Assembly: GCA_030323885.1 (NCBI GenBank)
Contig: CM059197.1
Span: forward strand, 28,725,178 to 28,789,177
Length of the DNA: 64,000 bases
Direction: 5' to 3'
Source: Branchipolynoe longqiensis
Lineage: Eukaryota > Annelida > Polychaeta > Phyllodocida > Polynoidae
In this document: positions 22,081 to 32,804 of the stretch, piece by piece
Numbering within the stretch: the stretch's first letter is position 1
Layout: each line of letters starts with the position of its first letter
Translations under genes and position numbers: made by a program
The notes under the pieces: model-generated
Databases searched by the model: none
What the model was told of the DNA's origin: nothing
What the model saw: only the letters and a program-made list of their open reading frames with translations

Positions 22081-22232
22081 GCCTGGGGTGTTATACAAGC
22101 AGCTCACCTTATTTCTAAGCGAATCTCAGATGTAATTCGATCTATATGTGCCATACTATTTCAGGTAACACTCCCACATGTCTTCCGGAATAGTGTCAAA
22201 CAAGGGAACTAGTTTCACTTCCTAATGTGCCC

Positions 22233-22798
22233 CTAAAGGCCCAGTCAGACCTTACCGGACTGAGTACCGGACACCACCAGACAAAGAATTGTCTAGTCCG
22301 TTGATGTCCGGTGTCAAAATGTACCGAAATGTACCGGATGAAACGAATGCTAAATGGACAAGGAACGTACATTATTGAATAGCCACCGGACGATAACCGA
22401 ATGTCAAATGGACGTAACGGATTGTTCACGGACGCACAGAAAAGATATACTGACCGAATTTTCGCAATAATTATTTTTTTTTAATTGAAAAACAAAAAAA
22501 CACCGGCAAACTTGGCAGGAAGCAAACCGGAGACATAACGGATGGGTACCGGACATGAAACGGACAAAACGGATAAAATGGACTTAAACCGGGCACCAAC
22601 CGTACACGTCAGTCCGGTGGTGTCCGATACAAGTTTTGTGCATTTCAAAACTTGTACCGGACACCGCCGGACACCACCGAAGATAGAACAGATACACCGG
22701 GTGGGCACCGTATATACACCGTACATTGCCGTATTTCACTGGACAGTGTCCGGTTTCTGTCCGGTTCCTCAATCCGGTGAGGTCTGACTGGGGTTTTA
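22233..22798. mobile_element. FB-2 foldback, complete
   Basis: Inverted ends 'aaaggcccagtcagacc' (22235) and 'ggtctgactggggttt' (22781). Arms are built from repeated 'accggac'/'gtccggt' words facing each other. 'acaccaccagacaaa' on the left answers 'accggacaccgccgg' on the right. No open frame of transposase type. Confidence 0.82.
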
Positions 22799-23118
22799 CA
22801 AAGAGGTGTGTTGGGTAAATGGGTGGATCGTTCTAACGCATGTTAGCCCATGCTCATCATTAGCAGGTTAGTACCACGCCCACCTGGTCAGGAGGCTCAG
22901 AGTACTGATGCTGTATTTGTTGGCAGTGACTGGTTTCTGCGAAGTCTGGGTCGGGGGCATGACATTCAAACTAATGGCTGGAAATGCTTTCAGAAGTTAG
23001 CATTGCTGCCAGAGCTTAGAGATTGAACTTAGCGGATAGTGCAATGGGCTATGGTTGCTAAGGTTAGATTGTAGCACATTATTCTCATATTGTGAAGGTC
23101 ATGAGGTGTAGTCCTTAA
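22799..23118. other. Unannotated stretch
   Basis: Nothing recognised. Confidence 0.4.
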
Positions 23119-23463
23119 AGCCGCATAGTCCGATGGAAAGCTGACATTTTCAAAACAAAAACAATTATGTAGATTTCTAATTATCTAATTTAGATACAGG
23201 TGCATTTCTTAAACATTTTTCGCAACATAGAAGGGAATACTGAGACAATTGAATCAAACTTGTTACCGCAGAAGCCTATGACATCAGAATGTTGGCATGC
23301 CTGGCAACAATAATTGTGCATGGTTCCACTTCAAATATCTCAAACGTTAGCCATTTAAAATAAATATGAATTCAAGTTAAAGTAATGTAGATTATAACAA
23401 CCAACCTAATATATTTATCTCAGAAAAAAAGAAAGAAACTCAAATCCATCGAACTATGCCCCT
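23119..23463 (+). mobile_element. MITE-TTAA copy 4
   Basis: Left TTAA (23115-23118) and 'agccgcatagtccgatgg' intact. The right end 'catcgaactatgcccct' is followed by TTTA instead of TTAA. Interior close to the family consensus. Confidence 0.85.
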
Positions 23464-23599
23464 TTTACTATGAACCATCGGATTGACGGAGGAAAATGAG
23501 CCCAATGTGGGCCCTAGTGGATGCATTCTGAAGCCTCTGTGTGTCATATAATGAAGGTCGTTATTGCCTTTTTCAGCTAGTGTATTATAGGTATTGTAT

Positions 23600-24081
23600 T
23601 TGTAGTTTTGTGCCTGTCTGGATATGTTCTTGCCGGTGTGAGACTTCTATTTGCTCCACGATAGAGTGCCGCTGGTAACTTGCAAAAGCCAGCAGCACTT
23701 CAACACTTTTGCAGGCAGCTTTCATGAAATGGTGTTCGATCATGAGGCTCTAGCTGGAAGGATAAAGTGACAAATAAGAAAATACTTGAATGGACAGATC
23801 TTCTGATCAAAAAGAATCGCCGATGGACTGGAACCTCATGGGGATTTCATCAGACAGGCTACCAAAGCAGATCCTCTACTCTCAACTGTCTTCTGGTTAC
23901 AGAATGAGAGGGCGCCCTCGTCTCTGGTTCAGGGATACCATAGACAGAAACATGAAGCTGAGAAACAATAAGACTGACTCATGGACATCACTCTCAAAGT
24001 AGAGAGCTAAATGGAGAGTGACAGTCAAGTAATGAAAGCAATCTTTGTTGCATCACAACCGACAGCATGATGATGATGATT
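23600..24081 (+). pseudogene. LINE-2 3' end with RT C-terminus
   Basis: The first part (23600-23731) matches the retroposon at 7506-7640. After 'catgaaatg' it switches to RT C-terminal coding: 'SDRLPKQILYSQLSSGYRM', 'RGRPRLWFRDTIDRNMKLRN' and 'TDSWTSLSK', a stop, then 'RAKWRVTVK' and two stops. The R-W-T-G / LPKQ / RGRP / DTI..N pattern is the usual basic C-terminal tail of several LINE ORF2 types. It ends in 'accgacagc' and (ATG)n. The stop after SLSK and missing upstream ORF show it is dead. Confidence 0.8.
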
Positions 24082-24257
24082 ATAGGATTCTTTCTGTCGG
24101 GGTTAATATCGCCTGGTTTTGCAAACACCTGATAGGGGGCGCACTGGTTCATTCCATCGCCGCTGAAATAGGTATACCCTGTGATTTTAAAATGTGTTCC
24201 TATTTGTCTTTGACGTCTAATTAACGGATGTCATACTGTGACCTCAATGTGACTTAA

Positions 24258-24604
24258 AGCTGCATAGTCCGATGAAAACATTAGAATTTTCAAAACTAAA
24301 ACAATTTTCTAGATTTGTTTCTAGATATCTAACTTAGATGCTGGTGCACTTATTAAACATTTGTCATCACGTAGAAGGGGATACTGAGTCAATTAATATA
24401 ACCTGTTACTGCAGAAGCCTATGGTGTTAGAGTTTTGGCATGCTTACCAAAATTAATTTAGCATTTTTCCATTTCAAATATCTCAAATGTTAGCGATTTT
24501 AAATCAAACTTACTTCAAACTAAAGTAAGGTAGATTATAATGAACAACCTGATATGTTTATCTCAGAAAATGAGAGAAACTCAAAACCATCAGATGATGC
24601 AACT
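24258..24604 (+). mobile_element. MITE-TTAA copy 5, both TTAA intact
   Basis: TTAA at 24254-24257 and 24605-24608 enclose exactly 347 bp starting 'agctgcatagtccgatg' and ending 'catcagatgatgcaact'. Best-defined single copy. Confidence 0.92.
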
Positions 24605-24679
24605 TTAATGTTCACATGGGCCAGACAACTTTACTTGTCACACATTTGTTTTGTTGTTGACCGGAAGTGATATCATCAC

Positions 24680-24953
24680 AGAATCGGGAAAGTTCCCGCG
24701 TGGAAGGTTGGGAGTTCGAATCCCACCCGAGTCAAACCAATGACTTACACAATTGATCCGTGTCGGTACCTAGCCTGGTGTTCGGGATTAATAGGATAGG
24801 ATGAGGACTGGTTAGCTCAGTGTCAGGATAATGTATCTGTGTTTGGCCTGGTCTTTCAGTGGGACAGCGCTATGCAACTATCCACAAGTCGGTACCCATC
24901 CGGATATTCCCTTAGATGTTGCTAGGACGTCAAACAACAACACACAAACGAAC
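24680..24953 (+). mobile_element. SINE-A2 with internal deletions
   Basis: Head with 'ttgggagttcgaatccca' B-box but no recognisable A-box. Two body segments are missing: after 'gtcaggataatg' and after 'cagcgctatg'. Tail complete. Confidence 0.8.
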
Positions 24954-25149
24954 ACCTTTTGTTGTTGTTTGTACATTAGTTGGCTAAATAGTTGCCAAAT
25001 CGTCAATAACTGGGAAACAAAACAATGGGAAGCATAACGTGGGACTAGAGAGGAAGGTGCTAGATATGAATAGTTAATCAGTAAATAGGTTCATACAAGA
25101 CACACCTTTCAACTGCCAAACACATACTCACAAACTTCATATCCATATA

Positions 25150-25378
25150 ATGTTCACCGGCGTTCTGTGAACGTACCATGAGCGTAATTCGAGCGTTTTT
25201 CGCCTGGAACTACGTTAGCCATACGTTGGTCATACGTTGGCCATACACTATGTATACGGTATGCATAAGTCAAACTTTTCCCCCTACGCCAAAAAGTTTG
25301 CCGCTTCTCGACATAAAAAAGTGAATTTACGATTTGGCCGTGTGCTGGTGAGATGCTTGTAATGTGACAGGGCCTTTG
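25150..25378 (-). mobile_element. FB-1 solo arm
   Basis: Right boundary 'aatgtgacagggccttt' (25361-25377). Read on the minus strand it follows the left arm of the complete FB-1 at 32093 (through 'aaacttt...ccaacgtatg...gaacgc') and then stops. The partner arm is absent. Confidence 0.7.
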
Positions 25379-25798
25379 CCCACTCTCATAGCCATGCATT
25401 AAACCGTCACTCCAAGTTGGTCGATATTTGAGCTAGTTCTTGCCACATTCACGACAACACATTTGATGTATTCCAAGGTCCGATAGACACTCAGCAGGGT
25501 TTGTTCATTGTTTTGTTTGTTGGGGTTTTACGTTCTAGCAAAAGCGGTGGAAGTGGGGCTTCCTCTACAAAAAGAAATCTAATGCGCAACGGGAATAAGT
25601 CCTGTTAGTGATGATTGTGATTTCTGCGGCGATTTGATGACGCATTTCTCTGCCACATCGACATTAATTCAATTTTAACGAGTGTGTAATGTTCTTAAAA
25701 AATTAAGTATCTGGAGTGCACCAATCAAAATAAATTACAAGACACACACTTTTCTAACTGGCTTTGCTGCATTGTTATCTCTGAAGGGATATTGCGGT
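25379..25798. other. Mostly unannotated
   Basis: Only a minus-strand SINE-A tail scrap at 25511-25541 ('ggggttttacgttctagcaa'). Confidence 0.4.
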
Positions 25799-25882
25799 GT
25801 GATGGTGGTGGTGGCGGTGGTGGTGGTTGTGGTGGTGGTGAAGGTGGCGGTGGTGGTGGCGGTGGTGGTGGTGGTGGTGGTG
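25799..25882. repeat. (TGG)n-type microsatellite
   Basis: TGG/CGG/TGA triplets over about 80 bp. Valine-rich frame is a by-product. Confidence 0.9.
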
Positions 25883-26049
25883 GGAGGGGTAAACCCCATT
25901 ACATAACAAAATAGACATTGTAAATGTTATAAATTACACCAGCCACATTGTCTGCCGGAAAAGGTCGCCCCACAGAGACTTGAGCTTTCTGTCAGAGAGC
26001 AGCCACATGTTGCTAAGCCTGACGCTACGGGGGTGACCCGGCGTCCGGG

Positions 26050-26515
26050 TCACGTGATCCGGGATAGGTGTGGGGTGTGGATGGTAGGCGAAGAGGAAGG
26101 GACGAGGGACGGATGGCAGGGAGGGAGGGAGGGTGGAAGGAGAGGGGGGGGTGGTGAAGAGAGGAGAGGAGGGAGGAGAGAGGAAGGGAGATGGATGAGA
26201 TTATGGGAGGTTGGAAAGAGGGGGAAGGGAGGGGGAAGGGAGGCTGGGAAGGAGGGAGGAAGAGGCTCGAAAGGAGGGAGGAAGGAAGATTTGGAAGGAG
26301 GGAGGAAGGAAGATTGGGAAGGAGGGAGGAAGAGGCTGGAAAGGAGGGAGGAAGGAAGATTGGGAAGGAGGGAGGAAGGGGGATTGGGGAGGAGGGGGGA
26401 AGGGACCTTGGTGACGACGGAGGAAGTGGCTGGAAAGGGGGGAGTAAGGGAGACTGGGAAGGGGGGAGGAATAAGCTGGAAAGGAGGGAGGCTGGGAGGA
26501 CTGACAGCTGCTGGA
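26050..26515. repeat. Purine (GGAAGGAGGGA) minisatellite
   Basis: Plus strand almost pure G/A, unit near 30-36 bp around 'ggaaggagggaggaag'. Frames of 161-177 codons on both strands are compositional artefacts. A long homopurine tract can form triplex DNA. Confidence 0.88.
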
Positions 26516-26930
26516 TAAGGTTTATATACGGCAGGAGGGCAGCGCCGAGTCGGCTTAAGTAGCATCGGTGTATGGCAGGACACTGAGCTGGAACTGTGGA
26601 ATAGTAGTATTAATAGTTTGAGTGAGCACTGGGGTCTGCTACTGGGGGACTGGTGACCGAGTTGATGGGTCTGGCGCTGTGATAGTCAATGATGCACACC
26701 CATTCACACCAAACCCCCACCAAATGAGTCTTACATACTTAATAGCAGACGTCATAAGATTGGTGTAGACACGCAATGTCAGCATACGGTGTGTTGTATC
26801 ACTTGTCTGAGCCTACTATGACTAGCAACACTTAAGGCCCGCACTAAGACAGGCCATTCCCAACGCCGTGTCATACATGATTCGTCATTTTTCTAAGTCC
26901 TCGCTATATGGTGGGGCCTCCTACCGGAGT
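26516..26930. other. Unannotated stretch
   Basis: No recognised element. Confidence 0.4.
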
Positions 26931-27225
26931 GACCGGATGCGGTGGCCCAATCGATAGAGCGCAGGATAACCTTCCCGAAGGGTGGGAGTTCGATTCACGA
27001 TGGCTTACATAATTGATACTTGCCCGGTGCAGAGAGCTAAATGGAGAGCGGCAGTCAAGTGATGAAAGCAGTCTTTGTCGCATCGCGACCGACAGCATGA
27101 TGATGATGATGGTGCTCGGCATTACTAGGATTGGTCAAACGCTGATCCAATTAGAGTAGGATAATGTGACTGAGTGGGATATCAGGTCATGATGGCAGCG
27201 GTTTGATTTATAGAGTTACTTGCCC
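26931..27225 (+). mobile_element. SINE-A2 interrupted by a LINE-2 tail
   Basis: Head 'gaccggatgcggtggccc', 'ggtgggagttcgattc'. The body is cut after 'gatacttgcccggtg', resumes at 'ggtgctcggcattac', and then runs to 'gtttgatttatagag'. The last third is missing. Confidence 0.82.
27030..27111 (+). mobile_element. LINE-2, 82 bp extreme 3' truncation
   Basis: 'agagagctaaatggagagcg' through 'catcgcgaccgacagc' to (ATG)n. It corresponds to the last codons (RAKWRAAVK), stops and short 3' UTR of LINE-2. Short flanking 'ggtg' may be the target duplication. Confidence 0.85.
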
Positions 27226-27268
27226 TGCTGTAGACCTATGTCAGTCACGGCGGAGGAATCAGCTTCAA

Positions 27269-27289
27269 TATATATATATATATATATAT
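27269..27289. repeat. (TA)n microsatellite
   Basis: Uninterrupted TA run. Confidence 0.9.
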
Positions 27290-27380
27290 CTGAAAACCAT
27301 ACATTAGTGAGTAATAGTATAGATTTCAAACATATAGATGCAAACTACCCCACAGATATGTATTATATATGTATTACATA

Positions 27381-27570
27381 TACAGTAAAACCTATCTAAA
27401 TCGACCGAACATGGGACCGACAGTAAAATGGTCCATTACGGCAGGTGATCGATTTAGGTCGGTTTTTTTTTTATAGTTACAATGGGTGATCACTTGGGAC
27501 CCAAATAAAGCAATCGATATAGGGGACTCGTCAATCTGTGGAACTGGTCGGTTAGCGAGGTTTTAGTGTA
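27381..27570. mobile_element. Short pogo/Tc1-like MITE
   Basis: TA at both ends. Inverted termini CAGTAAAACCT and AGGTTTTAGTG. Interior 'atcgaccgaacatgggacc' faces 'ggtcggttagcgagg'. About 186 bp between the TA sites. The CAGT start and TA target fit pogo/Tigger-derived MITEs. Confidence 0.8.
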
Positions 27571-27784
27571 TATGCATTAGGCTGATATATGCTAAATCAT
27601 ATGTCGCTGTTCGATGTTCAAGTTCCTTCATAAAAGCGACTCGCAGATTTCAAATTAGGTCAAACTGAAGATCTGATACCCGCTTGAAATCACCTCACTC
27701 ACACAATGAGGATTGGGACATTGTGTTTAAATATATGTAGAAGCCATTGTGGTTTGTGTTGTCATTGCGCCTATACTGAATAAT
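27571..27784. other. Unannotated stretch
   Basis: AT-rich, nothing recognised. Confidence 0.4.
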
Positions 27785-28700
27785 TGGCCTGCTGTGTCAG
27801 TGATGGGGACAGCCCCGCTAAAGGAGAACCTGTACCAGGCTATCAGCTAAATGCTATCCCACCACCGGTATCATCCATACCTCATCATTACCCCACCACC
27901 ATCACCCCACCACCATCACCCCACCACCATCACCCCACCACCCTCATCCCACCACCATCACCCCACCACCATCACCCCACCACCATCACCCCACCACCAT
28001 CACCTCACCACCATCACCCCACCAGCCACCCACCACCATACCAATGCTACAACAACATCCAACCACAACACCACCCAACCATACCACCACACCGCCCACA
28101 TACTACCACACCGCCCCAACACCACCACCCCACCGTAACACACACAGTGTGGTGGGGTAGGGGACACGACCACCACACTACCACCCCACCACTCCACCAT
28201 AAACTCTACCCCACCACCACCCCACCAACAGCCCACCAACACCCAACCACCCCACCATAACCCCTACACAACCACCCTACCACTCCACCACCCCACCCAC
28301 CACCACCCTACCACGACACCACTATCACCACCCTATCCCCATCACCCCACCAGCATCACACCACCACCCTACCACGACCACACCCCACGCCACCGTAACC
28401 CCTACACCACCGTACCACTCCACCACCCTACCCTCACACCACCACCACCCTACCACCACGCCACTACCACCACCCTACCTCCATCACCCCACCAGCATCC
28501 CACCATCACATCACCACCGTACCACCACCCCACACCACACCACCGTAACCCCTACACCTCCGTACCACTCCACCACCCCACGTAACCCCTACGCCACCAC
28601 TACCACCATACCACCACACCACACCACCCCATCGCCACCCCACCATCAACCGATCACCATCCCACCACCACCACCATCATCCCACTACATGGCGCTAGGC
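27785..28700. repeat. CCACCATCACCCC array with shared leader
   Basis: The leader 'ctgtgtcagtgatggggaca'..'gccccgctaaaggagaacct' matches the one at 15.18 kb. Perfect 12-bp 'accatcacccc' repeats (27890-28020) grade into degenerate CCA-rich sequence. His/Pro frames are artefacts. Confidence 0.88.
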
Positions 28701-28829
28701 CGAGAGGCACCCATCCACCCACCACCTCATTGCATGCGCAACGTCCTTTTTCAACCGACCTAGTTACTGAATCCTCTGTTTGCCACTGATGCCACCCCCT
28801 GCTCTGTGGCTATGTTAGACCTTGTGAAT

Positions 28830-29570
28830 CATTCACACCATTCTAGCACCATATCACACCAACACCCACCGTCTCACACCATGTCACACCATCTCACACC
28901 AACACACACCAACACACCATCTCACACCAACACACACCATCTCACACCACCTCCCACCATCACAAACCATCTCACACCAACACACACTATCTAACATCAA
29001 CACACCTCGTCTCAGACCATCACACACCATTTCACACCATCACACACCATATCCCACCAACACATACATGTACACACCATCTCACACCAACACACACCAT
29101 CTCACACCATCTCACACCAACACACGCCGTCCCACACCACCACATACCAGGTCACACCATCACCCACCATCTCACACCAATACACATCATAACACACCAT
29201 CTCACACCAACGCACACCGGCTCACACCATCAAACACCATCACCCACCATCTCACACCATCCTTCACCATATCCCACCAACACACACCATCACACACCAT
29301 CTCACACCAACACAACCCGTCTCACACCAACACACACCGACTCACACCATCAAACACCATCACCCACCATCTCACACCATCACCCATCATATCACACCAT
29401 CACAGACCATATCCCACCAACACACACCATCACAACCCATCTCACACCAACCCACACCATATCACACCATCTCACACCAACACACCATCACATACCATCT
29501 CACACCAACACACACCATCTCACACCAACACACACCATCTCACAGCAACACACACCATCTAACACCATGA
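28830..29570. repeat. CACACCATCT/CACACCAACA array
   Basis: Alternating 'ccatctcacaccaacaca' units over about 740 bp. The 164-codon open frame (29068-29562) is a by-product. Lies directly upstream of a SINE-A body. Confidence 0.9.
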
Positions 29571-29596
29571 CAGGCTTCACATGCTGAAAGTGTGAG

Positions 29597-29876
29597 ATGC
29601 GGAAAGTCCCATGATTGCCCTTCCGAGCCAAACCAATGACTTACAAATTGTTACTTGTCGCTACCTAATACTTAATAGGATAGGGCAAGGACTGGGTAAC
29701 TGAGTGTCAGGATAATGTGATTGACTGGAATATCTGCTCGCCCACTGGGACAGCACTTAAAAATTGCCCAGTGGGGCAGCATTATACAATTGCTGTGAGT
29801 GTGCCCTGTCACGAATCGGTACCCATCTTAATATGACCATTGATGTTACTAGAACGTAAAACGCCAACAAACAAAC
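29597..29876 (+). mobile_element. SINE-A2, head-truncated
   Basis: Starts inside the head at 'tgcggaaagtccc'. The body contains a local duplication: 'ccactgggacagcactt' and 'ccagtggggcagcatta' about 30 bp apart. Tail complete. Confidence 0.82.
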
Positions 29877-29919
29877 CTACCCTAGTTGTCTCAGATGTGA
29901 AACCGCTGTTAGACACAGC

Positions 29920-30160
29920 CTTCTCCCATATCACCTCTCACATCATATCACATAATCTCACACCACCATACACCACCTCCAACTACCTTCCACACTGTCA
30001 CACCATCTCCCACTATATTCCATCATGTCACACCATCTTATCCCATCTCACACCAACCACCACACCCCGCCACACACGAGCACACACCACCTTTTACCAT
30101 GTCACACCATCTCACACAATTTCACACCATCAACGTCCATCCCACACCATCACAGGGCTG
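29920..30160. repeat. Short CACACCATC array
   Basis: Same word type as the array at 28.8-29.6 kb, less regular. SINE-A 29597-29876 separates the two, so the SINE may have inserted within or beside one original array. Confidence 0.75.
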
Positions 30161-30344
30161 TGTCAGACTCGCAAGGCTTTTCTGCATCACGTCATAAATT
30201 ATCTTTATCGACACCCTGCCCACCCATTAAGCTAGAGCACTCCCATTCTGCTCCATCAGAAGGTGCCTGCTTAGCACATTATGCCACGCCCCCCTCGCAC
30301 ATTTGGGATATGTTAAACCACCTAGAGCAAGTTAGAGCATTTCG

Positions 30345-30420
30345 GAGAGGATGGACTAGTCGGTAGAGTGTCCGGTTACAGTGCGAATAGGTCGAGAGTT
30401 CAATCGCAGCTGAGGCAATT
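30345..30420 (+). mobile_element. SINE-A2-like head fragment
   Basis: 'gatggactagtcggtagagt' and 'gtcgagagttcaatcgc' followed by 'tgaggcaattt'. The body is not recognisable beyond about 30470. Confidence 0.55.
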
Positions 30421-30503
30421 TAATCAGATAACATTTTGGTAATTGTTGCTATCTCACCAAGTGGGGTGCATTAGTAAGATATTGATTGTTGTACTCAGTG
30501 GAC

Positions 30504-30811
30504 GAGTTACGGTGGCCGAATCGGTAGCGTGCGGGCCTCGTGTGCGGAAGATCGGGAGTTTGGTTCCCGGGCGAGTCAAGCCAATGACGTATACAATTGA
30601 TACTTGTCGCTTCCTAGCCTGACACCAGGCATTAATAGGATAGGGCAATGACTGGTGAGCTTAGTGTCAGGATAATGTCACTGAGTCAGATATCGGGTCA
30701 TGGTGCCGCTGGCACAAAAAAGTCACCACGAGTGCGCACTGTCACAAGTCGCTACCCGTCCTGATATGACCTTAAATCTTGGAAGGACGTAAACCTCCAA
30801 CACCCAACCAA
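30504..30811 (+). mobile_element. SINE-A2
   Basis: Head 'acggtggccgaatcggtagc', B-box 'gggagtttggttccc'. The body lacks about 25 bp around the 'cccagtggggcagcac' segment. Tail ends CTCCAACACCCAACC. Confidence 0.88.
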
Positions 30812-30938
30812 GCTTATGGCTAGTGCTGTATGGTGCTTACAGCTATCACTTTCAATGTCCAGCCACCAGCTAGCCTCATTGAGGTCAAAAGGGAGCCGAA
30901 TGCATAAGCCTCCTCTGCTGGTACATAGCCTCACACTA

Positions 30939-31468
30939 ATGGTGCTGTCACATTATGACGCTTCTTGCCGGTACTCTGCCAGCGCGCAAAATCACTTTTA
31001 ATCATTGAGAGACGTAAAACTTGTCGGTGTCAGCGCATCGTTCGGTAGCATGCAGCTGACATTGTGGTAAAAGTTTGGCGTGTCATCCTGATATGACCTT
31101 AGATGTTGTTAGGACATAAAACAACAAAAAGCAACCATTTGGTACAATGTGGGGGAAGGACTCTCACGCGCATGTGGCGTGTGCCTAGCGTTCGCATAAC
31201 GTTATTCCAGCGATGTTGACATGCTTCTGACATTGCCATAATATTGGCACCCACGCGCTGTCACGCGTTGTCGGTTGTCCAAAGTTTTGTGCAAGCATAA
31301 AACTTTGCCGATCCCCTGATGCGCGCCGCCGACCGTCGCTGTAGATGAACAAATACCAACACGCGCCTAATGCGCATGTAACGCTTCCTGACGTATCCCA
31401 ACATTGCGCCAAAAAATCACATATGTCGACGCGCGTTGGCGAGAAGCGTCATAATATGACAGCACCAT
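30939..31468. mobile_element. FB-1 foldback with captured SINE tail
   Basis: Inverted ends 'atggtgctgtcacattatga' (30939) and 'tcataatatgacagcaccat' (to 31468). Inside lies a plus-strand SINE-A tail (31079-31134, 'cctgatatgaccttagatgt'). The GCGCGTTGGC interior pairs with 'gccagcgcgc' near the left end. Confidence 0.8.
31079..31134 (+). mobile_element. SINE-A tail fragment inside FB-1
   Basis: Last ~55 bp of SINE-A, ending AAAACAACAAAAAGC. A 5'-truncated insertion or a captured piece. Confidence 0.7.
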
Positions 31469-31502
31469 AACACCCATCTGGTGGCTCCTAGTGACACCGA
31501 TC

Positions 31503-31844
31503 AGACGGGATGGCCAAATGTGTTAGAGCGTCCGTCTCCCTTGTTGGTAGACGATGGGATCGTGAGTTTGAACCCCTGTCGAGTCAAACGAATGACTTAA
31601 AAATTGATACATGTTGCTTCCTAGACAGGCACTCGGCATTATTAGGATAGGGCAGGGACTTGCTAGCTCAGTGTCAGGATAATGTGACTGAGTGGGATAT
31701 CAGGTCATGGTGCTGGCAGCCTGGTCTCCCAATGGGGCAGAACGATAAAGTCACCAGGAGTGCGCACTGTCACAAGTCGGTACCCGACTTGATATGACAT
31801 TAAATGCTGCTAGGACATAAAACAACAACAAGCAAACAACAAAC
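31503..31844 (+). mobile_element. SINE-A1, full length
   Basis: Head 'agacgggatggccaaatgtg', B-box region 'gtgagtttgaaccc'. Complete body. CAACAACAAGCAAAC tail. Confidence 0.9.
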
Positions 31845-31907
31845 CTAGCGATACCACATGGAAACTTCTATCCATGCCTACCAGTCTATGCGGTTTCTTG
31901 AGAGGTC

Positions 31908-31971
31908 CCCGTCCTAATATGACCTTATATGTTGCCAGGACGTAAAACTCCAACAACCAACCAACCAACAA
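31908..31971 (+). mobile_element. SINE-A tail fragment
   Basis: 'cctaatatgaccttatatgt' to a CCAACCAACCAACAA tail. Confidence 0.7.
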
Positions 31972-32092
31972 TCCGTGATAGGTCAGTGCAGACCACTACA
32001 GTAGTTTCAAACTATACAATTTATGACTAGTCATATTTGATCACGATGACTCTGAATTAGTAAAGTTGCCCTGGTCCTGTTACATACCCTTT

Positions 32093-32804
32093 AAAGGCCC
32101 TGTCACATTACGACGCCTCTCGCAAGCACCCAGCCAACACGTAAAATCACTTTTTTACGTCGAGAAGCATCAAACATTTCGGCGTGGGGGCAAAGTTGGA
32201 TGTATACATACCATATACATAGCATATGGCCAATGTATGACCAACATATGGCTAATGTGCTTCCCGGCAACAAGCGCTTGTATTATGCTCACGGTACGTT
32301 TGCAGAACGCCAGTGACCATTCTATGCATTATTTGATCGCCAGAACTACGCATCATACATTACATACATCAAGACACGCTGGAGAATTGCTAAACGTATG
32401 TTAGATGTACGTAGACATATGTTATCCATATGTTGTCAGTACATGGACTGTATGTTTCCACTGCCTTTAATGTAGGTCAATGTTGTGCAACGTAGTGAAC
32501 AACATTTGTCTAACATACATCTAACATACATCGCTGTATGCCTAACGTGTACGTAACATATTGCCAACATATAATCCACACATTGTCAAACGTTGTTGTA
32601 CAACGAAAGTTTTGTGCATGCACAAAACTTTGCCGACCCTCTGACGCGCGACGCTGTATCTCGACGAACGTCAACATACATTGAGGTATACCAATGAGCA
32701 CCTAACACACGCATAATGCATAACGATGTATCACAGCGTAGCCGGCAAAAATCATCTATGTCAGCATACGTTGGTGCGATGCGTCATAATGTGACAGCCC
32801 CCTA
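32093..32804. mobile_element. FB-1 foldback, complete
   Basis: Inverted ends 'ggccctgtcacattacgacg' and 'gcgtcataatgtgacagccc'. Long arms pair around 'aacgtatgttagatgtacgt'. 'ttttgtgcatgcacaaaact' near 32611 is a local palindrome. 712 bp, no transposase frame. Confidence 0.82.

Noticed and set aside
26050..26583. Pro/Ser-rich 177-codon minus-strand frame and Gly/Arg/Glu plus-strand frames
   Set aside because: Homopurine minisatellite opens frames on both strands.
28830..29570. CRISPR-like array of 18-20 bp repeats
   Set aside because: No constant repeat with unique spacers. Units are contiguous simple-sequence words, and the DNA is clearly eukaryotic.
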